This document shows, one piece after another, positions 39,733-48,979 of a DNA stretch of 64,000 nucleotides (the first letter of the stretch is position 1; every line of letters starts with the position of its first letter). The notes under the pieces are model-generated. The model worked only from the letters and a program-made list of their open reading frames with translations, searched no databases and was not told the DNA's origin. Made by a program: the position numbers and the translations under genes. Source of the stretch: Antribacter gilvus (lineage in GTDB: Bacteria; Actinomycetota; Actinomycetes; Actinomycetales; Cellulomonadaceae); the NCBI RefSeq assembly GCF_003946865.1, contig NZ_QXTH01000002.1, positions 124,001 through 188,000 of the forward strand, given 5' to 3'.

Positions 39733-40112
39733 TGGCGGGCATCGTCTATGACACGGGCGCGCTCCTTGCGGCGGAGCGCCGGGACGTGCGGTTTCTTGCT
39801 ATGCACGCGGAGTTCCTACGGGCCGGGGTGCACCCGGTCGTCCCGGTCGTCGTCCTGGCACAAGCCTGGCGCGGCGGGCCGCAGGACGGGATCTCCCGGC
39901 TCCTCAAGGGATGCCAGGTGCGAGCAGACGACGAACGCACCGGCCGGACGGCCGGGGTGGTCTGCGGGATGGCCGGCTCCTCGGATGTCGTCGACGCCCT
40001 CGTGGTCACGACCGCCGCCCTGCTCGGCGCCGTCGTCGTGACGAGCGACCCGGACGACATCGGCCGGTTGTCGGACGCCCTCGGAGGTGCGCTCGAGCTG
40101 GTCACCGTCTGA
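39732..40112 (+). CDS. PIN domain toxin, VapC-like
   Basis: 126 aa PIN-fold ribonuclease. Acidic residues fit the active site: Asp in [12 protein letters not shown], Asp in [10 protein letters not shown], and Asp in [12 protein letters not shown]. The family cleaves tRNA or rRNA. ATG 39732 overlaps the antitoxin stop. The pair is placed between the trehalose/maltose genes and glgB, and looks like an insertion in an otherwise metabolic cluster. Confidence 0.85.
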   Translation: MAGIVYDTGALLAAERRDVRFLAMHAEFLRAGVHPVVPVVVLAQAWRGGPQDGISRLLKGCQVRADDERTGRTAGVVCGMAGSSDVVDALVVTTAALLGAVVVTSDPDDIGRLSDALGGALELVTV

Positions 40113-40215
40113 GGCGCGCCCATCGCCCGGGGTCAACGGGGCGTCGTCGGGCACCGGTGGGCTCGGTGCGCGCGCCGTGGGAGCGAGAGATGGCCGTCCG
40201 TGGAAAGGTGATCCC

Positions 40216-42408
40216 ATGGCTGACCTGCCCCATGTCGACCTCGAGGCCCTGACTGCGGTTGCCCAGGGTCACCACTCCGATCCCCACTCGGTGCTGGGTC
40301 CGCACCCGCTGGACGGCCCCTGGGCCGTGGTGCGGGCGCTGCGCCCGCTCGCCGACGAGGTGGTGGTCGTGACGCCCGACGGCGAGCACCCCGCGGAGCA
40401 CCAGGGCGCGGGGGTCTGGGCCGCGCTCCTGCCGACCGAGGACGGGCACGCGCCCGACTACCGGGTCCGCGCACGCTACGGCGAGGCGGAGAGCACGTCC
40501 GACGACCCGTACCGCTTCCTGCCCACGCTGGGCGAGGTCGACCTGCACCTCGTCGCCGAGGGCCGGCACGAGGAGCTGTGGCGCGTGCTGGGTGCCAACC
40601 CCCGCCGCTACGCGAGCGTGCTGGGCGAGGTGACGGGCACGTCGTTCGCGGTGTGGGCGCCGAACGCCCGCGGGGTCCGCGTCATCGGCGACCACAACCA
40701 CTGGGGCCCGGTGCACCCGATGCGGTCGCTGGGGTCGTCGGGGGTGTGGGAGCTGTTCGTGCCGGGCGTGGGCCCAGGCAGCCGGTACAAGTTCGAGGTC
40801 CTGGGCGCCGACGGCGTCTGGCGTGCCAAGGCGGACCCCGTCGCCAAGGGCACGGAGGTCCCCCCGGCGACGGCGAGCGTCGTGGTCGAGTCCCGCTACA
40901 CGTGGGGCGACGGCGACTGGCTGGCCGCGCGGGCGGCGGGCGACCCGCACAGCGGGCCCATGAGCGTGTACGAGGTCCACCTCGGCTCGTGGCGGCCGGG
41001 CCTGTCCTACCGTGAGCTGGCCGACCAGCTCACGCAGTACGTCACCGAGCAGGGCTTCACCCACGTGGAGCTCCTCCCGGTCGCCGAGCACCCGTTCGGC
41101 GGCTCGTGGGGCTACCAGGTGACGAGCTACTACGCGCCGACGTCGCGGTTCGGGCACCCGGACGACTTCCGCCTCCTCGTGGACCGGCTCCACCAGGCGG
41201 GGGTGGGCGTCATCATCGACTGGGTCCCGGCCCACTTCCCGCGCGACGAGTTCGCGCTCGCCCGGTTCGACGGCACTCCCCTGTACGAGCACGCCGACCC
41301 GATGCGCGGCGAACAGCCCGACTGGGGCACGTACGTCTTCGACTTCGGCCGCCGCGAGGTCCGCAACTTCCTCGTCGCGAACGCCACGTACTGGTTCGAG
41401 GAGTTCCACGCGGACGCCCTGCGCGTCGATGCGGTGGCCTCGATGCTCTACCTCGACTACTCGCGCGGGCCGGGCGAGTGGCACCCGAACGTGCACGGCG
41501 GGCGCGAGAACCTCGAGGCGATCACGTTCCTCCAGGAGGCCAACGCCACGGCGTACCGCCGCACGCCCGGCGTGATGATGATCGCCGAGGAGTCCACGGC
41601 CTTCCCGGGGGTCACGAGGCCCACCGACGGGGGCGGGCTCGGCTTCGGGCTGAAGTGGAACATGGGCTGGATGAACGACACCCTCCGGTATCTGGCCGAG
41701 GACCCCATGTACCGCCGGTACCACCACCACGAGGTGACGTTCTCGCTGGTCTACGCGTTCTCCGAGCAGTTCGTGCTGCCCATCAGCCACGACGAGGTGG
41801 TGCACGGCAAGGGCTCGCTGCTCGGCAAGATGCCGGGCGACCGGTGGAAGCAGCTCGCGGGCGTGCGCTCGTTCCTCGCCTATCAGTGGACGCACCCGGG
41901 CAAGCAGCTGCTGTTCATGGGGTGCGAGTTCGCGCAGGACACCGAGTGGTCGGAGGGTGAAGGGCTGCGCTGGCACCTGCTCGGGGACGGCGGGCACGCG
42001 GGCGTCCAGCACCTCGTGCGCGACCTGAACGCCCTGTACCGCCGCACGCCCGCCCTGTGGGAGGTCGATTTCGACCCGGCGGGCTTCGAGTGGCTCGACG
42101 CGGACGACGCGGACCACGACGTGCTCGCCTACGTACGCCGGTCCCGCTCAGGTGATCCGGTGGTGGTGGTCGTGAACTTCGCCGGCGTCCCGCACGAGGG
42201 CTACCGCGTGGCCCTGCCGGACGCACCCCGGGGCACCGGTGGCTGGATCGAGGCCCTGAACACCGATGCCACCGACTACGGCGGCTCCGGTGTCGGCAAC
42301 CTCGGCCGGGTGGAGGCGCAGGACGTGCCCTACAAGGGCCGCGGCCGGTCGGTGACGCTGCGGGTCCCACCGCTGGCGACGCTGATCCTGGTGCCGGAGA
42401 CGGCCTGA
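40216..42408 (+). CDS. glgB: 1,4-alpha-glucan branching enzyme
   Basis: GH13_9 branching enzyme introducing alpha-1,6 branches, 730 aa. Two N-terminal carbohydrate-binding-48-type regions precede the barrel ([20 protein letters not shown]). Catalytic nucleophile Asp is in [18 protein letters not shown], Glu in [11 protein letters not shown], and Asp in [17 protein letters not shown] 40216 has a GGAAAGGTG ribosome binding site. It completes the GlgE pathway though separated from glgE-treS-mak by the oxidoreductase and toxin-antitoxin genes. Confidence 0.96.
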   Translation: MADLPHVDLEALTAVAQGHHSDPHSVLGPHPLDGPWAVVRALRPLADEVVVVTPDGEHPAEHQGAGVWAALLPTEDGHAPDYRVRARYGEAESTSDDPYRFLPTLGEVDLHLVAEGRHEELWRVLGANPRRYASVLGEVTGTSFAVWAPNARGVRVIGDHNHWGPVHPMRSLGSSGVWELFVPGVGPGSRYKFEVLGADGVWRAKADPVAKGTEVPPATASVVVESRYTWGDGDWLAARAAGDPHSGPMSVYEVHLGSWRPGLSYRELADQLTQYVTEQGFTHVELLPVAEHPFGGSWGYQVTSYYAPTSRFGHPDDFRLLVDRLHQAGVGVIIDWVPAHFPRDEFALARFDGTPLYEHADPMRGEQPDWGTYVFDFGRREVRNFLVANATYWFEEFHADALRVDAVASMLYLDYSRGPGEWHPNVHGGRENLEAITFLQEANATAYRRTPGVMMIAEESTAFPGVTRPTDGGGLGFGLKWNMGWMNDTLRYLAEDPMYRRYHHHEVTFSLVYAFSEQFVLPISHDEVVHGKGSLLGKMPGDRWKQLAGVRSFLAYQWTHPGKQLLFMGCEFAQDTEWSEGEGLRWHLLGDGGHAGVQHLVRDLNALYRRTPALWEVDFDPAGFEWLDADDADHDVLAYVRRSRSGDPVVVVVNFAGVPHEGYRVALPDAPRGTGGWIEALNTDATDYGGSGVGNLGRVEAQDVPYKGRGRSVTLRVPPLATLILVPETA

Positions 42409-42424
42409 CCGACGTCGGGATGGT

Positions 42425-42460
42425 GACGCCGAGGTGGTGCGGACGCACCACCTCGGCGTC
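42425..42460. terminator. Bidirectional terminator hairpin after glgB
   Basis: Perfect 16-base arms at 42425-42440 and 42445-42460 around a GGAC loop, between the convergent glgB and CnoX-like genes. Confidence 0.8.
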
Positions 42461-42468
42461 GCGACGGC

Positions 42469-43413
42469 TCAGTACAGACTGATCGCCAGACGCTGGCGGG
42501 CCTTCGAGACCCGTGGGTCGGTGGGACCCGCCACCTCGAAGTACTCGAGCAGCCGCACGCGGAGCTTCTCCTTGTCGTCCTCCGACGCCCCGGGGAGCAG
42601 GTCGAGCAGGCGGCCCAGGGCGTCCTCCACCTTGCCGCCCAGCAGGTCCAGGTCGGCAACAGCCAGCTGCGCGTCGACGTCGTCCGGGGCCTGGGCCGCC
42701 GCCGCGCGGACCGCCGCCAGGTCGGCACCCCGGGTGCGCTGCAGCAGGTGAACCTGAGCGAGCCCGGCCGACGCCATGGAGTCGCGCGGGTCCTGCTTGA
42801 GCGCCCTCTCGTAGGCGGCGACAGCGGTGTCCAGGTCGTCGCGCTCGATCGCGTCGTACGCCTCCTGGTGCAGCGGCGGCAGCGGCGGCTCCTGCTCCTC
42901 CTCCGGCTCCTCCTGCGGGGCCTCGCCGCCCTGCGCGGGCGCCCGGCCCGTCACGCCGTTCTCCTCCGCGGCGCCCAGCACCTGGTCGATCACGCCACGC
43001 ACCTGGTCGACGGGGGCGTTGCCGGCGAACAGCGGCAGGGGCTGGCCCTGGATCACCGCGACGACGGTCGGGACGCCCTGCACCTGGAAGGCCGCGGCGA
43101 CCTGCGGGTACTTCTCGGCGTCGAGGCGGCCCAGCAGGAACCGGCCGGCGTACTCGTCCGCCAAGGTGCCGAGCGTCGTGGCGAGCTCGGCGTTGGCCTG
43201 GTCGGTGGGGATCCACAGGAGCACCACGACGGGGAACTGCGTCGAGTCGCGGACCACCTGCTCGAAGTTCGTGTCCGTGACGTCGACCACGTATCCCCCG
43301 GCGACGGGTGCGCCACCAGGCTCTCCGGGCGGCGGGGCCTGCGGGCGGGTCAGCGCTGACAGGTCGACGGCGCCACGGGCGGTGAAGCTCGGCTGCGGGG
43401 TCGGGTTGCTCAT
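42469..43413 (-). CDS. CnoX/YbbN-like thioredoxin-fold TPR protein
   Basis: 314 aa co-chaperone/redoxin-like protein: N-terminal thioredoxin fold (VVDVTDTNFEQVVRDS, PVVVLLWIPTDQAN) followed from about residue 190 by TPR helices (AYDAIERDDLDTAVAAYERA). The CxxC active site is absent (WIPTDQAN), so it is not a disulfide reductase. ATG 43413 is fixed by TAGGAT seven bases upstream, a leaderless signal. Function by family is holdase/chaperone handover; in actinobacteria untested. Confidence 0.88.
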   Translation of the reverse strand: MSNPTPQPSFTARGAVDLSALTRPQAPPPGEPGGAPVAGGYVVDVTDTNFEQVVRDSTQFPVVVLLWIPTDQANAELATTLGTLADEYAGRFLLGRLDAEKYPQVAAAFQVQGVPTVVAVIQGQPLPLFAGNAPVDQVRGVIDQVLGAAEENGVTGRAPAQGGEAPQEEPEEEQEPPLPPLHQEAYDAIERDDLDTAVAAYERALKQDPRDSMASAGLAQVHLLQRTRGADLAAVRAAAAQAPDDVDAQLAVADLDLLGGKVEDALGRLLDLLPGASEDDKEKLRVRLLEYFEVAGPTDPRVSKARQRLAISLY

Positions 43414-43444
43414 GGGTCTCATCCTACGAAGTCCCGGGGACGAC

Positions 43445-43492
43445 GGAGGCCCGCCCGGACCACACGGGAGCGTGTCGTCCGGACGGGCCTCC
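43445..43492 (-). terminator. Terminator after the lipoprotein gene
   Basis: 16-base arms at 43445-43460 and 43477-43492, one mismatch, directly after the stop of the lipoprotein gene at 43502 and before the leaderless CnoX-like gene. Confidence 0.7.
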
Positions 43493-43501
43493 TGCGTGGG
43501 G

Positions 43502-44515
43502 TCACTTGTTGCTGGCGCCGACCACGACCTGCTCGTAGCCGAGCAGCGAGACCTTCTCCGTCGAGCCTGCCGGCGGCACGTACAGCGCCACCGTGTCCAG
43601 GTAGGTGGTGCGGAGGACGTTGGTCACCGGCTGGGCCCCGAAGTGCACCTTCTGCGACGGGAAGTTCGGACTGGGCGGCGCTGTTCCCCCAGTCTGAACC
43701 GTGACCAGATCTGTGGCGTCGAGCACCCCGATGACGACCGCCCCGCCGTCCAGGGTGCGGACCGCGTGCACGGGGGCGTCACCACGCGGGGTGAAAGTCA
43801 CGGTGTACTTTCCCTCGGCTGCCGCGAAGTTCTCGACGGCCAGCTGCTCCGCGACCTTGTCCGTGACCTGCTTCCGGAACACGTCCGGCTCGAACGCCGG
43901 GGCGAACGCGGACGTGTCGCCCGTGGTGAGCACGTCGGCATACTGCGCAACAGCGTCGGCCGGCGTCATGATCAGGCTCGCGTCGTCCGCGGCCGGCGCC
44001 TCGCTGCCGACGTCCGGTGGCGCGAACTGCGGCAGCGTGATGCCGGGGATCAGGCGCACCCAGGCCCACAGCTTGTACGGGTCGCGAGCGGTGGGCTGGT
44101 CCATGACCACGAGCGCGGGAGTCTTCGTGCCCTCCTGCTTGCTCACGCCGTAGCTGGTGCGGGGCCAGGTCTCGGTGACCGGGACCACGATCTGCACCAT
44201 CTGCGACGGCAGAGGGGTCACGTACTTCGCGTCGCCGATCGCCGCCGCCACGGTGAGCTGGCTCGTCCGGCTGGCGAGCGCAGGCCCGGCGAGCCGCTCG
44301 GCCAGCACGGCGGTGTTGTTCTCGGCGCTCGCCTTCTCGAGCACGGTGCTGACCGACGTCACGACCTCGGCCTCCTGCTCGACCGTCAGGGCAGGCCCGG
44401 TCGTCACCGGGTCGGCCTCGGGCACCGGCACCTCCGCGGCGCAGCCGGCGAGCATTCCTGCCGCAAGGACCGTCACGGCCCCTGCCATGGCCCTCGTCCG
44501 CATCGTGCGCTTCAT
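43502..44515 (-). CDS. Secreted lipoprotein of unknown function
   Basis: 337 aa. Signal peptide MKRTMRTRAMAGAVTVLAAG ends in the lipobox LAGC (Cys25). The mature part has no recognisable enzyme motif; it has two roughly repeated sections each with LTVEQEAEVVTSVS-like and TPADAVAQYADVLTTGD-like helices, similar to envelope lipoproteins with NTF2-like or LppX-like folds, which is a guess. ATG 44515 has GGAGG seven bases upstream and overlaps the stop of the preceding membrane protein (ATGA). The two therefore act as an operon, probably in the envelope. Confidence 0.75.
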   Translation of the reverse strand: MKRTMRTRAMAGAVTVLAAGMLAGCAAEVPVPEADPVTTGPALTVEQEAEVVTSVSTVLEKASAENNTAVLAERLAGPALASRTSQLTVAAAIGDAKYVTPLPSQMVQIVVPVTETWPRTSYGVSKQEGTKTPALVVMDQPTARDPYKLWAWVRLIPGITLPQFAPPDVGSEAPAADDASLIMTPADAVAQYADVLTTGDTSAFAPAFEPDVFRKQVTDKVAEQLAVENFAAAEGKYTVTFTPRGDAPVHAVRTLDGGAVVIGVLDATDLVTVQTGGTAPPSPNFPSQKVHFGAQPVTNVLRTTYLDTVALYVPPAGSTEKVSLLGYEQVVVGASNK

Positions 44516-46239
44516 CGCTCGCCTCCTTCGTCGCCTGAGAATCCCCATGTCTGCCGCCACGCCGAGGCGCGGCCGGAGGGCTGCTCCTGCGGTACCTCCT
44601 GGGCCTCCGCCGCCTCGTTGCCCTGCGCCTCGGGCACGGCGGGCATAGCGCCCGTCGCCGCCCGGCGCTCGGCCTGCTCGCGCAGGCGCAGCTCCCGCCG
44701 GGTGAGCGTCCTGCCCGACGCCGCCTCGGCGCCCGGGGCGTCGAAGCCACCCGGGGCATGCCCGGGCGCGGGAACCGGCGCGGGCGGAGCGGGCGGAGGA
44801 GCGGCCTGCGACAGCGGCCCGGCGGGAGGACCGCCGAACGGCGTCGGACCGCCGAAGGCTCCGTCTGGCCCGGCGGCGTCCGGGGCGGGCGCCGGGGGCG
44901 CGACCGGCGGGACCACCGGGGCTGTTCCTGCCCCGGTCAGCCGGCGACGGTTGCGGCGCAGCCCGGTGGCCGGGATGCCCGGCCGGAGCGGCTGCTCGGG
45001 GGGCGCCGCGAGCGGCGGTGCGGGCATCTCCTGGCCCTGGCCCTGGTAGGCCTGCTGGTCCGTGCCACCGGACGCGGGCGCGAAGCCAGGGGCCACGGCG
45101 GACGCGCCGGCCGCGGGCACAGGTGCCGGGGACTCGGACCGGAAGCGCCGGAGCGGGCCCTGCGAGGTCTCGCCGGCCGACGGTGCGGCACCCCACGGGT
45201 TGCCGGGGTCGCCCGCGCCCACAGGCTGCGGCCCGGGGACGGGTCCCGGTTCGCCGACGAAAGGCGGGGCGGCGAACGGGTTCTGACGCTCGCCGGGGGC
45301 ACCGCCGTCGGCCTGGTCGTCAGCCGGACCCGCCGGCACCACGCCGGGGGTCGCCGACGGGTCCGCCGGACCGTTCTCGCGGTTGCTCCGCCGGGACGTG
45401 CCGTCCCCGCGGGAGACCTGGGACCGAGCGGCCGACGCGACGGAGCTCACAGCGCGTCCCGGACGCGAGGCGGCCACCCGGCGCTTCACCCGGCGGGCGC
45501 CGAGCAGCACGACAAGGCCGAGCAGGACGAGGAACGCACCACCGAGCACACCGGGCCAGAGGTACGGTGTCGGCGCGACGCGCGGCCAGGTCAGCTCGAT
45601 CGTGGGCGGCGTCACGTCGTCGCCCGCTGCAGCAGCGAGCAGCACCCACCGGCCGGGCTGGTCGCTCCAGCGCAGCGTGACGGAGGACTCGCCGGTCGCC
45701 TCTGCGACCCACATGTCGTTGCCCGCAGGCTCCGGGCCGACGAGCGTCACCGGCGTCTCCGTGGCCTCGCCCTCGGCCACGCCACCTTCGGCCGGCTCGC
45801 CCTCACCCTCGGCAGCGGGTGCCGAAGCCTCCGCGGAGGCTTCGGCCGAGGGGTCGGTCGCCGCCTCGCCCTCGGTCGCGCCGTCAGCGGGCGCCTCCTC
45901 AGCGGGGGTCCCGCCAGGGGTCACCGTGAGCGTCTCCCAGTCGGACAGCCCGGTGACCCTGTCGTACGGGTCCTTGCCCACCCAGCCGAGCACGTCGACC
46001 TGGCGGCCGATCGCGAGGGTGACCTTCTGACCGTCGGGCACCGTGGCGCGCACCGACACGTCGGCGTCGACCAGGTCCAGAACCCCCGGGTCGGTGACGA
46101 CGAGCGCGGAGCTGCCGGAAGGTACAGCGCGGGCCACGACTGTGTCGTCACCCCGCCAGACCGTCGCCGACGCGACCCCCAGACCGATCCCGGCGACGCC
46201 GAGCACGATCAGGAGGGTCGCTAGTATGCGTTGAAACAC
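44512..46239 (-). CDS. Two-helix membrane protein with Pro/Ala-rich cytoplasmic tail
   Basis: 575 aa. GTG 46239 has GGGA eight bases upstream and opens a membrane helix (ILATLLIVLGVAGIGLGVA); an extracellular part of about 170 residues with an acidic Glu/Ala linker (APADGATEGEAATDPSAEAS) follows, then a second helix (LWPGVLGGAFLVLLGLVVLL near residue 255) and a long Pro/Gly/Ala-rich cytoplasmic region. No enzyme motif. Not recognised as a named family. It is coupled to the lipoprotein gene and divergent from a DivIVA-like gene, so a role in cell-envelope organisation is a reasonable guess only. Confidence 0.75.
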   Translation of the reverse strand: MFQRILATLLIVLGVAGIGLGVASATVWRGDDTVVARAVPSGSSALVVTDPGVLDLVDADVSVRATVPDGQKVTLAIGRQVDVLGWVGKDPYDRVTGLSDWETLTVTPGGTPAEEAPADGATEGEAATDPSAEASAEASAPAAEGEGEPAEGGVAEGEATETPVTLVGPEPAGNDMWVAEATGESSVTLRWSDQPGRWVLLAAAAGDDVTPPTIELTWPRVAPTPYLWPGVLGGAFLVLLGLVVLLGARRVKRRVAASRPGRAVSSVASAARSQVSRGDGTSRRSNRENGPADPSATPGVVPAGPADDQADGGAPGERQNPFAAPPFVGEPGPVPGPQPVGAGDPGNPWGAAPSAGETSQGPLRRFRSESPAPVPAAGASAVAPGFAPASGGTDQQAYQGQGQEMPAPPLAAPPEQPLRPGIPATGLRRNRRRLTGAGTAPVVPPVAPPAPAPDAAGPDGAFGGPTPFGGPPAGPLSQAAPPPAPPAPVPAPGHAPGGFDAPGAEAASGRTLTRRELRLREQAERRAATGAMPAVPEAQGNEAAEAQEVPQEQPSGRASAWRQTWGFSGDEGGER

Positions 46240-46405
46240 CGAGCATTCCCTTCGACGTGGACGTTCCAGCATAGGGACGTGCCCCGACCTCCTGTCCACG
46301 TGGGCCGCCTGGCGAGGATCAACACGAATCTCTCACATCGCTGGTGCACGAGCCGCCCTTACGGTCGGGGGTGAGAGATCGCCCGGCGAGTATCCAGGTG
46401 ACTGG

Positions 46406-46433
46406 TTGCAACGTATCCTGGGCGCCGGACAAT
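46406..46433 (+). promoter_or_regulatory. Candidate promoter of the DivIVA-like gene
   Basis: TTGCAA at 46406-46411 and GACAAT at 46428-46433, 16 bases apart, in the 265 bp divergent gap. The gene has a GGAGG ribosome binding site, consistent with a leader of about 65 bases. Confidence 0.35.
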
Positions 46434-46504
46434 CGCCCTTTCCGGGTGCCCGGGAAAATATGTGACCCGGGAGACAATCGGTCCCGACAGCGGAGGTCTG
46501 CAAC

Positions 46505-48061
46505 GTGTCCGACCAGGGCTCGCTCTTCCCGACAGCCATGCGCGGCTACGACCGCGAGCAGGTCGACAGCCACATGGCTCGTCTCAACCACGCCCTGGAG
46601 GAGGCCCGCCGTCAGGTGGACACCGCCGACGGACGCGTCGCACAGCTCCAGCAGGATCTCACCGACGCCAAACGGATGATCCGGGAGAGCGACCGTCCGT
46701 CGTACTCGGGTCTCGGCTCGCGGATCGAGCAGCTGCTCCGGTCCGCCGAGGAGCAGTCGGCCGACATCCTCGCCCAGGCGAACCAGCAGGCCGCCGACGT
46801 GATGGCCCGCGCCAAGCTCTCGGCCGGGCAGGTCCGCTCGCGAGCCGAGTCCGAGGTGGCAGAGCTGCTGTCGAGCGCCCGTCGCGAGGCCGAGGAGATC
46901 CGCACCACGACGACGGCGGAGGCTGAGGGGCACCTCCTCGCCGCGCAGCGTCGCGCCGAGGAGCTCGTCGGGTCCGCCGAGCGCGAGGCTGCCCTCATCA
47001 CGAGCGGGCTGGCCACGGAGGAGAGCGAGCGGCGCGCGAGCCTGGAGCGCGAGCTGGGCACGCTCCGTGCCACGGTCGAGCGCGAGACCACCGAGCTGCG
47101 TGTCACCACGGAGCGCGAGGCCGCCCAGCTGCGCGCCCAGGTCGCCGCCGAGACCGCCGCCCAGCGGGAGGCCGCCGAGCGCGAGACCGCCGAGCTGCGC
47201 GAGCGCACCCGGCGCGACGTGGAGCAGCAGGTCGCCGAGGCGCGCCGGCAGGCCGCCGAGGCCGCGAACGCCGTCACGACCGAGCTCGAGGAGCTGCGCG
47301 AGCAGGCCCGGTCCGCGCTGGCTGAGGCGGACCTCGAGGTCGCCATGCGTCGCGAGTCCGTCGAGAACGAGCTCGCCGCGCGGCACGAGACGGCACGCGG
47401 CGAGACCGAGCGCCTGGTCCGCGCAGCCGAGGAGCACGCCGCCGAGGCCGAGAAGCGGGTCGCGGTCGCCCTCGAGCAGTCGGAGAAGGTCCGCGCCGAG
47501 TCCGACCAGTACGTCAAGGACCTCGTGGCCGACGCCCGTCGCACCGCCGACCGCATCGTCGCCGAGGCACGCGAGTTCGCGGACCAGACCATCGCGGACG
47601 CCCGGGCCGAGGCCGAGATGCAGCGCAGCGCCGCGTCCCGCCAGCTGGAGGACCTGACGCGCCAGCACGACTCGATCAACTCCTACCTGGACGAGCTGCG
47701 CGGGCTGCTCGGCACCCCGGGGCCCGACGGGGCCAAGCCTCCGGCCCTCGCGGCACCGGTGAGCCCCTCAGCGCTGACCCCCGCCCAGCAGGCCCGGTTC
47801 GCGGTCGTCGGCGAAGGCTCGCAGGCGGAGCCGTCGACGGACGACGCGGACGCCCCCAGGCCGGTCGCGATCCCGCCGGTCAACCCCGCGCCCGTGCCGG
47901 TGGGCACGGCGACGATCGTCATCCCCGCCGTGAAGGCGGGCCAGATGTCCGACGACGAGGACGAGGACGCCCACGAGCCTGCGGAAGCGGAGGACGCCGC
48001 GAAGCCGACCGGCGCCGAGAGCGAGGACGGCGTCGCCGAGGAGGCACCCGCCTCACGCTGA
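46505..48061 (+). CDS. DivIVA-like long coiled-coil protein
   Basis: 518 aa cytoplasmic coiled-coil protein. The N terminus (PTAMRGYDREQVDSHMARLN) resembles the DivIVA/Wag31 lipid-binding domain, and residues about 60-400 are almost pure heptad coiled coil rich in Ala/Glu/Arg, reminiscent of the polarity scaffolds Scy and FilP. The C terminus is an acidic, Pro-rich linker (DDEDEDAHEPAEAEDAAKP). GTG 46505 has GGAGG eight bases upstream. Likely organises the cell pole or cytoskeleton. A 31-bp-arm palindrome follows the stop. Confidence 0.85.
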   Translation: MSDQGSLFPTAMRGYDREQVDSHMARLNHALEEARRQVDTADGRVAQLQQDLTDAKRMIRESDRPSYSGLGSRIEQLLRSAEEQSADILAQANQQAADVMARAKLSAGQVRSRAESEVAELLSSARREAEEIRTTTTAEAEGHLLAAQRRAEELVGSAEREAALITSGLATEESERRASLERELGTLRATVERETTELRVTTEREAAQLRAQVAAETAAQREAAERETAELRERTRRDVEQQVAEARRQAAEAANAVTTELEELREQARSALAEADLEVAMRRESVENELAARHETARGETERLVRAAEEHAAEAEKRVAVALEQSEKVRAESDQYVKDLVADARRTADRIVAEAREFADQTIADARAEAEMQRSAASRQLEDLTRQHDSINSYLDELRGLLGTPGPDGAKPPALAAPVSPSALTPAQQARFAVVGEGSQAEPSTDDADAPRPVAIPPVNPAPVPVGTATIVIPAVKAGQMSDDEDEDAHEPAEAEDAAKPTGAESEDGVAEEAPASR

Positions 48062-48068
48062 CCCTTCT

Positions 48069-48132
48069 CGCTGTGGGTACGGATATGGCGTGAGTCCCGG
48101 GCGGGACTCACGCCATATCCGTACCCACAGCG
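48069..48132. terminator. Perfect 31-bp-arm palindrome
   Basis: Arms at 48069-48099 and 48102-48132 are perfect complements with only two unpaired bases between them, located between the convergent DivIVA-like and hydrolase genes. A bidirectional terminator is the simplest role. Its sequence is unrelated to the palindrome at 12321-12413. Confidence 0.8.
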
Positions 48133-48142
48133 GGACGCGAGG

Positions 48143-48937
48143 TCAGTGCCGGCCCGCCGCCCGGCCGTGCAGCAGGGCGAGCGCGTCCGCGACGGCCTGC
48201 GGGTCCTCCACCGCGCTGAGATGACCGGTCTCGGGCACGACGCTCAGTGCCGAGTCCGGTGCTGCCTGCGCCATGTGCTCGGCGTCGGGCACAGGAGTGA
48301 TGCTGTCCTCCGCGCCCACCACCACGGCGACCGGGTAGGTGAAGCCGCGCAGGACCTCGGTGCGGTCCGGGCGTGCGGCCATCGCCCGCTGGGCCCAGGC
48401 GATCCCGGCCGGGGACTGTGCACGGATCCACGCCTCGAGGACCGGGAACAGGCGGCGCCGGTTCTTCAGCGAGGTCTCGCCCAGGAGCTTGGCGGGCATG
48501 CCCAGCACGGCGTCGATCGCCTGGGTGGACTCCGCCTCGTCGGCGATCCGCAGCCGGTTCGCCCGCGCCTCCTCCGTGTCGGCGGTCGAGCGCGTGTCCA
48601 CCAGACCGAGCCCGCGGACGCTCGCCGGGTGCCGCTCCGCGAGCGCCAGCGCGACGTAGCCGCCCAGCGAGATGCCGGCCATCACCGCGTGGCCCTCGCC
48701 CTGGGCGGTGAGCGTGGCGTGGACAGCGTCGGCCGCCGCCTCGATGGTGGGGGCCCGCCCGGCCAGGTCGCTGTGGCCCTGACCGGGGAGGTCGACGGCG
48801 AGCACGCGGATCCCGGGCGGCAACGCCTGCGCGCACTCGGTCCACATGCGGTGGTCGAGCGGGTAGGCGTGGAGCAGCACGAGCGGCAGGCCGCCGCCTT
48901 CCCGCAGCGTGTAGGTCGCGAGGTGGGGAGTCGTCAT
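48143..48937 (-). CDS. Alpha/beta hydrolase
   Basis: 264 aa alpha/beta-fold hydrolase. Oxyanion strand LVLLHAYPLDHRMW, nucleophile elbow AGISLGGYVAL (Ser near residue 95), Asp in VVVGAEDSITP and His in VPETGHLSAVEDP make a full triad. Typical esterase/lactonase-like size; substrate not known. It lies 42 bp after a second alpha/beta hydrolase on the same strand. Confidence 0.88.
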   Translation of the reverse strand: MTTPHLATYTLREGGGLPLVLLHAYPLDHRMWTECAQALPPGIRVLAVDLPGQGHSDLAGRAPTIEAAADAVHATLTAQGEGHAVMAGISLGGYVALALAERHPASVRGLGLVDTRSTADTEEARANRLRIADEAESTQAIDAVLGMPAKLLGETSLKNRRRLFPVLEAWIRAQSPAGIAWAQRAMAARPDRTEVLRGFTYPVAVVVGAEDSITPVPDAEHMAQAAPDSALSVVPETGHLSAVEDPQAVADALALLHGRAAGRH

Positions 48938-48979
48938 CGTCGTCCTCCAGGGTCGGGTCTGCGGGGCGGGCAGCTCGGG

